Shown here: piece after piece, positions 41,572 through 50,052 of the stretch
Numbering within the stretch: the stretch's first letter is position 1
Layout: each line of letters begins with the position of its first letter
From: JAAYBF01 sp963715445
GTDB lineage: Bacteria; Actinomycetota; Thermoleophilia; Solirubrobacterales; Thermoleophilaceae
Direction: 5' to 3'
Length of the DNA stretch: 64,000 bases
NCBI GenBank assembly: GCA_963715445.1
Contig: OY970240.1
Span: 1,612,001 to 1,676,000, forward strand
Notes under the pieces: model-generated
Databases searched by the model: none
What the model saw: only the letters and a program-made list of their open reading frames with translations
Told to the model about the DNA's origin: nothing
Translations under genes and position numbers: made by a program

Positions 41572-43962
41572 TCAGCGCACGTCCAAGGTAAGGGGCGGGA
41601 TCGTCTGCTCGAGACGATCGGCGAGCCGCGGTCCTTGCTGCTCGTCGAGGCGCACGCGGAGCACCTCGCGTCCCACCACCACGCGCAGCTCCTTCTCTCC
41701 GATCACGCGGACCGAGCGGATGGGGTCGGCGGTCTCGAAGCGGTGCATCTCCGTCCCGTCCGCGTCGATCGTCGCGATCACCCGGCTGCTGTGCCTGACG
41801 AAGCGGGTCGCGCCGAGCCTCTCGAGATGGTGATTGCCGGTGGGGGTGGGGAAGGGCTCGGAGAGCTTTCCGTCGAGTCCGACCGTGCGCATCGAAGCCT
41901 CGGCCCTGAGGGCGATCAGCTCGCCGTCTGAGTCGGAGACCATGCGGTACAGGGGGTCTTCGGGAGATATCGCCTCGAGGAGCTCGAGGCGCGCGCCGCG
42001 TCCGATCTCGTACAGCCCGCCGTGGAAGAGCCCGAAGGCGCGCTCGCCGATGAATCCCAGGCCCTGGATCCACGCACGTCGGGATCCCGCCGTTCGCGCC
42101 GCGCCGCCGGCGGCGATCCCGGGGGCGGTCTTGACGCTCGCATGGCCTGCGTCCTGGCCGGTCTCGGGCACCAGCTCGTAGACCCAGTCCATGTAGGTGA
42201 CGAGCGCGCGATCTTCACCGCCCGATAGCCAGTACGCGAACGCGTTGCGTGCGAAGCGGACCTGCCACGCGGGCTGGCCGTTCCAGGTTCGCGCCTCAAT
42301 GGTCCCGTCTCTGAAGGAGAAGATGCAGCGGTCGGGGAGCACGGACACGTTGCGCGGCTTGTCGGGAAGCGGGAACACCGCGCTGGCTCCGTTCGCGGCG
42401 AGCATCATCGCCTGCCACTCCGCTCCGTGGAGGCCCAGAGCCAGGCAGATCTGACCGCCCGTGCGAACGAAGAACTCGCGCGGGACGAAGGGTGCTTGGA
42501 ACCCCATTGCCTCGGCCGTCTCGACCTTGCAGGGGAAGAGATGGGGGTTGCCGCTGCGCGTTCCCAGCGCCCAGGTCAGCTCGCCGGTCTGCACGGCCCG
42601 GTTGGGCGCGATCGGGAGCTGGGCCACCCGCTCCACGAGCGCCTCTCCCCGGCGGATGTAGAGCGGGAGGATGGTCTCGAGCGCGCTGCGCTTTCCTCCG
42701 GGCAGCGCGGTCCGCGCGACGAGGATCTTCTCGAGTTGACGCTGGGTGGCCGCGTCGAGTCCGAGCTCCAGGCCACGGCGGCACCACTCGAGGGTCTCGT
42801 TCAGCCGCCGGGTCTTGTTCAGGAGCGTCGTCAGGCGGCTGTAGCAGCGCGCGTCGCGCGTTCCGAGCCGTGCGGCCTGGAGGTAGGCGTCGATGGCTTC
42901 GCTCTGGCGCTTCTGCCTGTCGCGAAGGCGCCCTTTGAGCAGTGCGACGTTGACGTCCTCGGGCGGGTACAGCTCGCTTGCGAGAGTGAGGATCTGCTCG
43001 CCGTAGTCGTAGTCGTTGCGGTAGAGGGCGATTCCCAACGCCCGCTCGAACACCTGAGGTGAGGGCTCGTGGTGCTGGGCGGGGCAGGTGGCCAGCCATC
43101 GGAACGGCTCGACGGCAGACGCCTGTCCAGCCGCCTTGGTCAGGATCTCGAAGGCCGTCGGCAGATGGTGCGGCCAGTCCTGCTCGGAGAGCAGCACGGT
43201 GATCGCGCCGTCGGGCTGGTCCAGGCGCAGGTACGTCCGGGCGAGCTGGCTCAGCGCGAAGGCGCGGTCGGGCCCGGGCTCCACGAGCTCCGCAGCCTGC
43301 GCGAGCACCTGCGCGGCGGCCCGGAGATCGAGGCTCTCGCCGCCCTGCAGCCTCCGGGCGTGCTTCATCAGCTGGTGAAACTGGGTCAGCGGCGGAGGAG
43401 CGGCGGGGGCGGCGGTGGAGGGGGCCTGGGGCGGCGGAGGGGTTGTTGCGGCAGCGGTGGAGGGGGTGGGCAAGTCCTGGCGCGGCGGCGGAGGGGTTGT
43501 CGCGGCGGGAGGGGTGGGGAGGGCCCGGGGAGGCGGAGGGGCTATCGCGGTGGAGGGGGTGGGGAGGGGCGCGGGAGCCACCGGGGCGGTCGCGGATGCG
43601 GCGGGCGGGACGGGGGGAGCTGCCGGCGGCGGGATGGGTGCCGGCAGGGGCGTGGGGGTCGGAAGCGGCGCCGGCACCGGTACCGGCGGTTGTGTCTGCT
43701 CCACGGGGGCGGGCGTGGGTGCCTGCACGGGCGGTGCCGCGCTTTGCGGCGGAGCCGGCGGTTGCGCCAGCGCTGCGTTCTGGGGCGGCGGCGCGGGTTG
43801 CGCCGGCGGCGCCCCCGGCGGGGTGGGCAGCGCCTGAGGGGCGGGGGGCGTCTGAGCGGGAGCCTCCCCCGAGGGGGAGGCCTCGTCCTGCTCACCTGCG
43901 GCGTCGGCCTGCTGCTCGCCGGCCACCCAGGTGGAACCTCTCATGTCGCCAAGTCCGCTCAT
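41572..43962 (-). CDS. Large proline-rich, TPR-like protein of unknown function
   Basis: A 796-residue protein from ATG 43962 (alternative ATG 43944). Residues ~35-190 are a low-complexity Pro/Ala tract with many PxPx repeats and few charges. A helical repeat region follows (~195-440; ADELV-like helices such as FALSQLARTYLRLDQPDGAI and SEAIDAYLQAARLGTRDAR, TPR-like). The C-terminal ~350 residues look beta-rich with repeated GDE turns, possibly a propeller (VLPDRCIFSFRDGTIEARTW). No signal peptide or membrane segment is seen. It may scaffold proteins; the role is unknown. Confidence 0.65.
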   Translation of the reverse strand: MSGLGDMRGSTWVAGEQQADAAGEQDEASPSGEAPAQTPPAPQALPTPPGAPPAQPAPPPQNAALAQPPAPPQSAAPPVQAPTPAPVEQTQPPVPVPAPLPTPTPLPAPIPPPAAPPVPPAASATAPVAPAPLPTPSTAIAPPPPRALPTPPAATTPPPPRQDLPTPSTAAATTPPPPQAPSTAAPAAPPPLTQFHQLMKHARRLQGGESLDLRAAAQVLAQAAELVEPGPDRAFALSQLARTYLRLDQPDGAITVLLSEQDWPHHLPTAFEILTKAAGQASAVEPFRWLATCPAQHHEPSPQVFERALGIALYRNDYDYGEQILTLASELYPPEDVNVALLKGRLRDRQKRQSEAIDAYLQAARLGTRDARCYSRLTTLLNKTRRLNETLEWCRRGLELGLDAATQRQLEKILVARTALPGGKRSALETILPLYIRRGEALVERVAQLPIAPNRAVQTGELTWALGTRSGNPHLFPCKVETAEAMGFQAPFVPREFFVRTGGQICLALGLHGAEWQAMMLAANGASAVFPLPDKPRNVSVLPDRCIFSFRDGTIEARTWNGQPAWQVRFARNAFAYWLSGGEDRALVTYMDWVYELVPETGQDAGHASVKTAPGIAAGGAARTAGSRRAWIQGLGFIGERAFGLFHGGLYEIGRGARLELLEAISPEDPLYRMVSDSDGELIALRAEASMRTVGLDGKLSEPFPTPTGNHHLERLGATRFVRHSSRVIATIDADGTEMHRFETADPIRSVRVIGEKELRVVVGREVLRVRLDEQQGPRLADRLEQTIPPLTLDVR

Positions 43963-44027
43963 GCCCAGGTCTACATGGTCGGAACGGCCTCGCCCTCATC
44001 CGGTCCAAGCCCCGGATCGGGATGCCT

Positions 44028-45359
44028 TCAGGAGTCGTAGCCCAGGCCGAGCCGGTCGAGCAGGCGGAGCCAGAGGCCACGTCGGCCCTCGTTGTGGTCG
44101 GCCGCCGCCAGGCGGTTGCGGGTGACTTGGATGACCGCCGAGCGGAGGGGCTCGGGTGGGAACGGAGCCGGGCGGGCGCGCATCGCCCGCAGCTCCGTCG
44201 CCTCGGTCCGGTGCCCGGCCAGGAGGTCGAGCGCGACCCGTGCTCCGAACCGGCTGGCGCCCACTCCCAGGCCCGTGTGCCCAACGGTGTAGGAGACGCG
44301 TCCGCGGTGGGCGGTCCCCTGGAAGGCGAAGAAGCGGCTGCAGGTGTCGATCGCTCCACCCCAGCGATGGGTGAACCGAGCCCCCTCGAGCTGAGGGAAC
44401 GTCGCGAAGAAGTGCTGGGCGAGCCGCGCGAAGGTCTGCTCGCGCTGGTCGTGGGAGGGGTCTACGCTGTTGCGCCAGTGGTAGATCGCGTCGTAGCCAC
44501 CCCACAGCACGCGGCCGTCCGCCGTCGGGCGGTAGTAGTGGAACTGGTTGGCGCTGTCGCTGAGGCCCTGCCTCCTGCGCCAGCCGATCGACTCCCACTG
44601 CGATTCGCCCAGCGGCTCGGTGACCAGCACGTAGTCGTATACGGGCACGATCCTGCGGCGCATCTCGGGAAGCAGCGGGCGGTACGCGCTGGTGGCGAGC
44701 AGCGCCCTCTCCGCGCGCATCGCTCCCAGAGGCGTTCGCAGCTCGATGCCGGCTCCCGCTGGGCGAAGCTCGAGGACCGGGGTCCGCTCGTACAGGCGCA
44801 CGCCGAGCTCGAGGATCGCCTGCCGCAGCCCCCAGACGAGTCGAGCGGGATCGAGGATCCCGGCTCCGCTGCGCTGCCACCGCCCACCGCGATAGAGCGG
44901 CGAGCGCACCTCGGCGCGCATCGCCTCGCCGTCGAGCATCTCCACGTCGTGGCCGAGCCCGCGAAGCAGCCCGGCCTCCTCCGCCAGCCACTCCTCCTCG
45001 TGGGGCTCGAGGGCCACCTGCAGCTCGCCGGTGCGCTCGAAGTCGCAGGCGATCCCATGCCGGTCGATGGTCGCGGCCATCGCCTCAAAGTTCTCGAGGC
45101 CGAGCCGCTCGAGGGTCGGCATCTCGTCCGCGAAGCGCGCCGTCCCGTTGGCCGCGCCGTGAGTCAGCGAGCTGAGCACGAAGCCGCCGTTGCGGCCCGA
45201 GGCTCCCTGGCCGACCTCGCCCGCCTCGAGCAGCGCCACGTCGCGGCCCGGGTCGTCCTCCTTGGCCTGCAGCGCCGCCCACAGGCCGCTCAGCCCTCCG
45301 CCCACGATCACGAGCTGAGCGTCGGCGCTCCCTTCGAGCGGCGGTCGCGCCGCGGGCAC
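44028..45359 (-). CDS. FAD-dependent amine/glycine-type oxidoreductase (DAO family)
   Basis: A 443-residue flavoprotein from GTG at 45359. The dinucleotide loop VIVGGGLSGLWAALQAKE is at about residue 17 and GASGRNGGFVL near 52, typical of DAO/GlpD-like enzymes. The C-terminal RWGGAIDTCSRFFAF and GLGVGASRFGARVALDLL are also family phrases. It would oxidise an amine or amino acid. The frame stays open about 40 codons upstream and encodes a family-like RRSYAEAEPRPYWLDRPE, but no ATG, GTG or TTG starts it, so the real N-terminus may be longer. Confidence 0.85.
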   Translation of the reverse strand: MPAARPPLEGSADAQLVIVGGGLSGLWAALQAKEDDPGRDVALLEAGEVGQGASGRNGGFVLSSLTHGAANGTARFADEMPTLERLGLENFEAMAATIDRHGIACDFERTGELQVALEPHEEEWLAEEAGLLRGLGHDVEMLDGEAMRAEVRSPLYRGGRWQRSGAGILDPARLVWGLRQAILELGVRLYERTPVLELRPAGAGIELRTPLGAMRAERALLATSAYRPLLPEMRRRIVPVYDYVLVTEPLGESQWESIGWRRRQGLSDSANQFHYYRPTADGRVLWGGYDAIYHWRNSVDPSHDQREQTFARLAQHFFATFPQLEGARFTHRWGGAIDTCSRFFAFQGTAHRGRVSYTVGHTGLGVGASRFGARVALDLLAGHRTEATELRAMRARPAPFPPEPLRSAVIQVTRNRLAAADHNEGRRGLWLRLLDRLGLGYDS

Positions 45360-45474
45360 CTCGGGCCGGTCGAGCCAGTACGGCCGGGGCTCGGCCTCGG
45401 CGTAGGAGCGCCTGTCCCGCTCACTCGGCGGGGCATCGCCCCAGACACCGTGCGAACGGGAAGCGCCCAGAGCG

Positions 45475-45924
45475 TCAGCCCCCTTCGACGTGAGCCTTCA
45501 GCTCACCCGCGCGCGAGTTCACGAGCATGTCCCGCAGCTTGTCCTCCACGGGGCCGCGTATGACCATGCCGAGCATCCGGCCGGTGTCGCCCTCCAGCGT
45601 GTAGGTCGCGCGAGTGCGCCCGCCGCCGAGGTCCTCCAGGTCCCATGAGCCCACCAGCGACTTCAGGTCGCCCTTCTCCTGCTTCCAGGAGAGACGCGTC
45701 GGCTCCTCGTAGTTGAAGCGGATGCGGGCCTTCACCGTGGTCACCTTGGCGTCGGCCTCGGTCTCGACCAGCGTGGGGCGGCCTTCGCCGTCGTGCTCCA
45801 GCGGGTTGAGGTCCTTCATCCCGCCCTGCCAGTCGGGTGCCGATTCGACATCCGCCACGATCTTCCAGACCTTCTCCAGCGGCGCGTCGATCTCCGCGCT
45901 GGACGAACCAGCCAAGACACCCAT
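45475..45924 (-). CDS. SRPBCC (START/polyketide-cyclase-like) family protein
   Basis: The ATG at 45924 gives 149 residues; an upstream ATG at 45990 would add 22. The fold pattern is clear: ASSSAEIDAPLEKVWKIVAD at the start, DWQGGMKDLNPLE, alternating strands VTTVKARIRFNYEEPTRLSW, and a terminal amphipathic helix (VEDKLRDMLVNSRAGELKAH). Such proteins bind hydrophobic ligands in a deep cavity. It lies between the DAO and lactone-oxidase genes on the same strand, but its partners are not evident. Confidence 0.85.
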   Translation of the reverse strand: MGVLAGSSSAEIDAPLEKVWKIVADVESAPDWQGGMKDLNPLEHDGEGRPTLVETEADAKVTTVKARIRFNYEEPTRLSWKQEKGDLKSLVGSWDLEDLGGGRTRATYTLEGDTGRMLGMVIRGPVEDKLRDMLVNSRAGELKAHVEGG

Positions 45925-45955
45925 TCGAAGCCTCCGTCGTAGTTGTGCTCCGACC

Positions 45956-47305
45956 CTACCCAGACCCGGGAGGATCGTGCGCCCGATCATGCGCGGGCGC
46001 CTGCTCTCCGAGCACGCGCCGCACGTATCCGTTCGCGAACAGCCCCTCGGGGTCGAGCCGTCTCCTGACGGCTTGAAAGCGCTCCCACTCCGGATAGCGC
46101 CGCTCGAGCGTCGCCGCGGTCTGGAAGTGGCGCTTGCCCCAGTGGGGCCGTCCCTCGAGCGAGTCCATGATCTCCTCGACCATGCGGAAGTAGGGCTCCC
46201 ACTCCATCCCGTTGTACATGTGCACGGCGATGTAGGCCGTGTCGCGCCCGCTGGCGGGGCTGAGGAGCGCGTCGTCCGGCGCCACGAAGCGCATCTCGAT
46301 CGGAAACGGCACGGCGAACCCGCGCTCTTCGATCCCCGCGCGCACCAGCCGCAGGGCGTCGGCCGCGCGCGCTCGGGGGATCGCGTACTCCATCTCCGTG
46401 AACCGCACGAGCCGGGGTGAGGCGAAGACCAGGTACGAGCGATCCACCTTGCGGCTCGTCCCGGAGGCGCGCGACAGCAGCCGGTTGATGTGGGGGATCA
46501 GGCGGTGGCTGCGCCGCCCCGCCCGACAGGCGAGCCCGAAGACGTAGTTGCGCAGCAGGACCTCGTCCATCCACTCCCGCGCGCGGGACGGGGGACGTGG
46601 CGGCCCGTCGATGCGGTTGTTCGCGCGGGTGAGCGCCAGCGGGCTGTGTGGGAGCGAGTAGAGCTCGAAGTGGTCGTTCTCCGCAACCAGGTCGTCCAGC
46701 CCTTCGAGCACGTCGTCGAGCGGCGCGGTGGAGTCCACGCCCTCGAGCGTGAACGCGGGGACGGCCTGGAGGGTCACGGCGGTCACCACGCCGAGCGCGC
46801 CGACGCTCACGCGGGCCGCGCGCCACGCGTCGGCGTCGGCCTGCGCCGACACCTCGAGCAGGCCTCCGTCGGCCAGCGTCAGCTCGACGGCGTGAAGCCC
46901 CGCCGAGATGTTGCGCAGCCGCCCCCCGGTGCCGTGGGTGCCGGTTGCGGTGGCACCGGCGATCGACTGGACATCGACGTCCCCGAGGTTCTCGAAGGCC
47001 AGGCCCTCGTCGTAGAGAGCGTCGCTCAGCTCGCGCAGGGAGACACCGCCCTCCACGCGCACGAGACCGCTCGGGCGGTCGATGTCGAGCACCCTCCGCA
47101 TGCGGTCGAGGGAGAGCAGCGTGCCGTCGGTGAGCACCGCGTCGGTGAACGAGTGGCCGGCGCCCGCCACCCGTACCGTCCGTCCGGCCTCGCGCGCCCG
47201 CGCGACTGCCTCAGCCACCTCGGACTGGGTGCCGGGGTGCTCGACCGTCGCCGGCGAGCAGGTCTGATCGCCCGCCCAGTTGCGCCAGGCGGGCTTTGCG
47301 CTCAC
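45956..47305 (-). CDS. FAD-linked sugar-1,4-lactone oxidase (D-arabinono/L-gulono-lactone oxidase family)
   Basis: GTG at 47305, overlapping the DoxX stop as GTGA, gives 449 residues. The N-terminal VAO-type FAD domain opens with SKVE-like VEHPGTQSEVAEAVARAREA and has RVAGAGHSFTDAV (near residue 45), where the GHS His is the usual flavin link. The C-terminal ALO domain ends with GRPHWGKRHFQ (near 388) and YPEWERFQAVRRRLDPEGLF, the signature of lactone oxidases. It converts an aldonolactone to an ascorbate-like product with release of H2O2 or electrons. Partner gene DoxX lies upstream. Confidence 0.88.
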   Translation of the reverse strand: MSAKPAWRNWAGDQTCSPATVEHPGTQSEVAEAVARAREAGRTVRVAGAGHSFTDAVLTDGTLLSLDRMRRVLDIDRPSGLVRVEGGVSLRELSDALYDEGLAFENLGDVDVQSIAGATATGTHGTGGRLRNISAGLHAVELTLADGGLLEVSAQADADAWRAARVSVGALGVVTAVTLQAVPAFTLEGVDSTAPLDDVLEGLDDLVAENDHFELYSLPHSPLALTRANNRIDGPPRPPSRAREWMDEVLLRNYVFGLACRAGRRSHRLIPHINRLLSRASGTSRKVDRSYLVFASPRLVRFTEMEYAIPRARAADALRLVRAGIEERGFAVPFPIEMRFVAPDDALLSPASGRDTAYIAVHMYNGMEWEPYFRMVEEIMDSLEGRPHWGKRHFQTAATLERRYPEWERFQAVRRRLDPEGLFANGYVRRVLGEQAPAHDRAHDPPGSG

Positions 47306-47661
47306 CGCCGCCGCCCGGCCGCGATCGCCCACGCGATCAGAGCGGCCTGGAGGGGCAGCCGCAGCCAGAGTGTTATCCGCCCGCCGGGCACCGGGTGGCG
47401 CTCGGGCTGGAGCGCCATCCCCACGTTGGCGGGGAACACGGCGAGCAGCGTCGCCACGCTCCACAGGCTGGCGACCCTTCGCGTGCGCGGGTGCAGCACG
47501 CCCGCGCCCCCGGCGATCTCCGCCAGCCCGCTCGCGTAGACGAGCGCGCGCTTGGCGGGCAGAGCGTCCGGGACGATCGCCTCGTACGTGCGCGGGATGA
47601 CGAAGTGGAGGATCCCCGCGAGCGCGAAGAACGGGCCGAAGGTGCGCGCTGACCAGGACAT
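47302..47661 (-). CDS. DoxX-like membrane protein
   Basis: A 119-residue protein with four hydrophobic helices (about residues 8-23, 42-58, 67-84 and 98-114). The first pair carries FFALAGILHFVIPRTYEAIVP, and GLAEIAGGAGVLHPRTRRVAS fits DoxX/SURF4-like proteins, which often pair with oxidoreductases in redox membranes. It is co-transcribed with the lactone oxidase, overlapping as GTGA, so it may take part in electron transfer, though this is inference. A TAGCAT -10-like element lies 9 nt upstream of the ATG. Confidence 0.78.
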   Translation of the reverse strand: MSWSARTFGPFFALAGILHFVIPRTYEAIVPDALPAKRALVYASGLAEIAGGAGVLHPRTRRVASLWSVATLLAVFPANVGMALQPERHPVPGGRITLWLRLPLQAALIAWAIAAGRRR

Positions 47662-47670
47662 CGCCGCGCG

Positions 47671-47676
47671 ATGCTA
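47671..47676 (-). promoter_or_regulatory. -10-like TAGCAT before the DoxX gene
   Basis: On the minus strand TAGCAT ends 9 nt before the ATG at 47661 with no ribosome-binding site between. It would drive the DoxX-lactone oxidase pair. Confidence 0.4.
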
Positions 47677-47684
47677 CCGCCCGC

Positions 47685-48644
47685 TCAGGCCTCGGAAGGG
47701 TCGAGCTTCCCGCGGGCGAGGAGGCGCTTGCGAACCTCGCGGCCGTCGTGCACCGCCGGGGTCGTCGAGGCGATGAAGTCCGCCAGCAGCTCCGCGAAGC
47801 GCCACGGGTCGTCGAGCTGCGGGAAGTGGCCCGATTCCTCGAACACCTCGAGCCTGCTGTGAGGCAGCGCCTCGTGGGCCGCGCGGCCGTGACGGACGGG
47901 GATGATGTGGTCGCGCTCGCCCCAGACGATCAGGGTCGGGGTCCCCTCGGCGAGATAGAGGCGGTCGTTGGCCGTGATCCGCTGGCCCAAGGGGCTCATC
48001 ACGGAGCGGACGGTGCGCACGAACGCGGCCCGCCGCTCGGTGTCCCCGAGCGATGCGATGCCCCGGGACACCTCGGCGAGGTCTGCGCCCGGCTGCAGCC
48101 CGATCCGCCCCAGCCACGAGCCGACGGTGGCGCCCACGTTGAGCAGCGGCTTGGCGGTCAGGAGCGGCAGGATCTGCTCGGCGCCGGGCAGCGCCGCACC
48201 GCGTACGAGCGGGCTCACCTCGCGTCCAAGGCCGCCGCTGCACACGAGCGCGAGGCGCTCCACCAGCTCCGGGAACTGGTAGGCGAACTGCAGCGCCACC
48301 CCGCCGCCGAGGGAATGGCCGACCACCGTCGCGTGATCGATCTCGAGCACGCGCAGGAGGTCGCGCAGCATGCACGCGTGCGCACCCAGCGAGTGATCGC
48401 CCCGCTGGCGGTCGGACGCGCCGTGCCCGGGCAGGTCCGGTGCGATCACGTCGTGATCGCGTGCGAGGAGCCGCATGGCGGGGAGCCAGCTCTGCGAGCT
48501 GTTGGTGATCCCGTGGACGAGCAGGATCGTCGGGCCGGACCCTGTGCGCCGGAAGGCCATCTGCCTTCCGTGCAGGCGCTGGGTCATCACCTCGAGCCCG
48601 GCATCCCTATCGTGGCCGCCGCCTGTTTCTTTGCTCGAAGTCAT
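47685..48644 (-). CDS. Alpha/beta hydrolase
   Basis: The ATG at 48644 gives 319 residues. The oxyanion phrase LLVHGITNSSQSWLP (near residue 41), nucleophile GHSLGGGVALQFAY (Ser near 110), acid GERDHIIPVRHG (near 255) and base His in GHFPQLDDPWRF (near 284) complete the triad. It is probably an esterase, lipase-like or C-C hydrolase; the substrate is unclear. Its -10-like TACAGT sits 7 nt before the ATG. The frame open to 48707 is unsupported. Confidence 0.9.
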   Translation of the reverse strand: MTSSKETGGGHDRDAGLEVMTQRLHGRQMAFRRTGSGPTILLVHGITNSSQSWLPAMRLLARDHDVIAPDLPGHGASDRQRGDHSLGAHACMLRDLLRVLEIDHATVVGHSLGGGVALQFAYQFPELVERLALVCSGGLGREVSPLVRGAALPGAEQILPLLTAKPLLNVGATVGSWLGRIGLQPGADLAEVSRGIASLGDTERRAAFVRTVRSVMSPLGQRITANDRLYLAEGTPTLIVWGERDHIIPVRHGRAAHEALPHSRLEVFEESGHFPQLDDPWRFAELLADFIASTTPAVHDGREVRKRLLARGKLDPSEA

Positions 48645-48651
48645 CGCTTCG

Positions 48652-48657
48652 ACTGTA
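48652..48657 (-). promoter_or_regulatory. -10-like TACAGT, leaderless start of the hydrolase gene
   Basis: On the minus strand TACAGT ends 7 nt before the ATG at 48644 with no ribosome-binding site, matching the spacing at tmk. Confidence 0.45.
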
Positions 48658-48730
48658 GCCGCGATGCGCCGTCGGACGACCTGGGGGTGAGCCCGAGGCG
48701 AGCCCAACGGCGGGCGATGTCAGGCCGCGC

Positions 48731-48805
48731 TATCCTGCTCAGCGAACCCTGCGGCCGGCGGGGTTTTACTTTGCTCGGCCGCCCACCAAAGAGATCGTGC
48801 AGGAG
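48731..48805 (+). promoter_or_regulatory. Promoter and leader region of rpmG-secE-nusG
   Basis: A -10-like TATCCT lies at 48731-48736. A 10-nt GGGTTTTACT at 48761-48770 then continues TTGCT, a motif repeated before rpoB (53221). AGGAG at 48801-48805 is a ribosome-binding site 3 nt from the rpmG ATG. Nothing else is recognisable. Confidence 0.4.
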
Positions 48806-48807
48806 CC

Positions 48808-48972
48808 ATGGCTCGCGGAGATGTCCGAATTGCCGTAACCCTGGAATGCCAGGAGTGCAAGCGGCGTAACTATCAGTCTCAGAAGTCCAAGCGCAACGAT
48901 CCGGATCGGATCGAGCTGCGCAAGTACTGCCGTTGGTGCGGCCGGCACACGCCGCACAAGGAAACGCGCTAG
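48808..48972 (+). CDS. rpmG: 50S ribosomal protein L33
   Basis: A 54-residue protein beginning MARGDVRIAVTLECQECKRR. Two Cys pairs, CQEC and CRWC, form the zinc ribbon, so this is the Cys-containing (zinc-binding) L33. The ATG at 48808 has AGGAG just upstream. It begins the secE-nusG transcription unit, with secE starting 11 nt after its stop. In many genomes a tRNA-Trp lies between them; none is seen here. Confidence 0.95.
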   Translation: MARGDVRIAVTLECQECKRRNYQSQKSKRNDPDRIELRKYCRWCGRHTPHKETR

Positions 48973-48983
48973 CCCTAACGCCG

Positions 48984-49499
48984 ATGGCCCGTAACCGTCA
49001 GCGTGCGAAGGAGCGCCAGGCGCGCCGCCAGGCCCAGCAGGCCGGCGGTGGCGATCAGGCACGTCCCAAGGACGAAGCCTCCAAGCAGGCCCGCCCGACG
49101 GGAGGAGCGCCCGAGGAAGCGGCGCCGCCGCTGAGCGAGTCGGAGCTGATGCGCGCTGGCGCCCCGCCGGAGGACGTGGGTTCCTCGAGCGAGGTGCTCG
49201 AGTTCGAGCAGGCGCTCGACGCGGAGGACGGGGAGCACTTCGACTCCGCGGAGGACATCCCCGAGGAGGACCTGGAGCACGGCGGCCGAGCTGCCGCGGC
49301 TAGGGAGAAGCACAGGGATCGCCCGCGTCTCGTACAGTTCCTAGTTGCAGTCTGGGCCGAGTTGCAGCGCGTCCAGTGGCCCAACCGCGAAGCCCTCACC
49401 ACGCTGACCGGCGTCGTGCTCGGCTTCGTGCTGATCGCGGGTGGCTATCTGGGCCTGCTCGACGCGATCTTCTCCAGAGTGATCCAAGCCGTTCTCTAA
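48984..49499 (+). CDS. secE: Preprotein translocase subunit SecE with long cytoplasmic N-terminus
   Basis: The ATG at 48984 gives 171 residues. The first ~110 are a charged extension (basic RNRQRAKERQARRQ, then strongly acidic). The conserved SecE unit is at the C-terminus: VQFLVAVWAELQRVQWPNREALTTL followed by one membrane helix (about 145-165). SecE clamps SecY in the translocon. Standard SecE is about 60-130 residues, so this one is long, a feature of several actinobacteria. It is followed by nusG. Confidence 0.93.
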   Translation: MARNRQRAKERQARRQAQQAGGGDQARPKDEASKQARPTGGAPEEAAPPLSESELMRAGAPPEDVGSSSEVLEFEQALDAEDGEHFDSAEDIPEEDLEHGGRAAAAREKHRDRPRLVQFLVAVWAELQRVQWPNREALTTLTGVVLGFVLIAGGYLGLLDAIFSRVIQAVL

Positions 49500-49530
49500 C
49501 CACCCTCCACCACCGAGCGACTAACCAATC

Positions 49531-50052
49531 ATGTTCCGCTGGTACGCCGTCAACACCTATTCAGGCCACGAGAAGAAGGTCAAGCAGAACCTCGAGCACA
49601 GGGTGCAGTCCCTGAGCCAGCAGACCTCCGTGCGCCAGATCGTGATCCCCACCGAGCAGGTGCAGGAGATGAAGGACGGCCAGAAGATCCAGAAGGAGCA
49701 GCGGACGATGCCCGGCTACCTCCTGGTCAACATGAACCTGACCGACGACTCGTGGGGCCTGGTCAAGAACACCCCCGGCGTCACCGGGTTCGTGGGTCCC
49801 TCCCAGAAGCCGGTGCCGCTCACCCAGCCCGAGGTGGACAGGCTGCTCAACCGGGAGACGGCGGAGCGTCCTCGCACGCGCGCTCAGTTCTCGATCGGCG
49901 AGTCCGTCAAGGTCGTCTCCGGACCGCTCTCGGACTTCTCCGGCGAGATCTCCGAGATCAACGAGGACGGCGCCAAGCTCAAGGTGCTGGTATCCATCTT
50001 CGGTAGAGAAACCCCCGTCGAGGTCGGTTTCGACCAGGTGAAGAAGATCTAG
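49531..50052 (+). CDS. nusG: Transcription antitermination factor NusG
   Basis: A 173-residue protein. The NGN domain starts WYAVNTYSGHEKKVKQNLEH and contains PGYLLVNMNLTDDSWGLVKN (near 65) and GVTGFVGPSQKP. The KOW domain is SVKVVSGPLSDFSGEISEIN (near 128). It binds RNA polymerase to enhance processivity and couples it to ribosomes. Length is close to E. coli NusG, without the long N-terminal tail of many actinobacteria. Its stop adjoins the rplK ATG with no gap. Confidence 0.96.
   Translation: MFRWYAVNTYSGHEKKVKQNLEHRVQSLSQQTSVRQIVIPTEQVQEMKDGQKIQKEQRTMPGYLLVNMNLTDDSWGLVKNTPGVTGFVGPSQKPVPLTQPEVDRLLNRETAERPRTRAQFSIGESVKVVSGPLSDFSGEISEINEDGAKLKVLVSIFGRETPVEVGFDQVKKI

Noticed and set aside
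43400..43900. CRISPR-like or tandem-repeat array in the GC-rich tract
   Set aside because: The repeats are irregular codons of a proline-rich protein region, not evenly spaced palindromic repeats.
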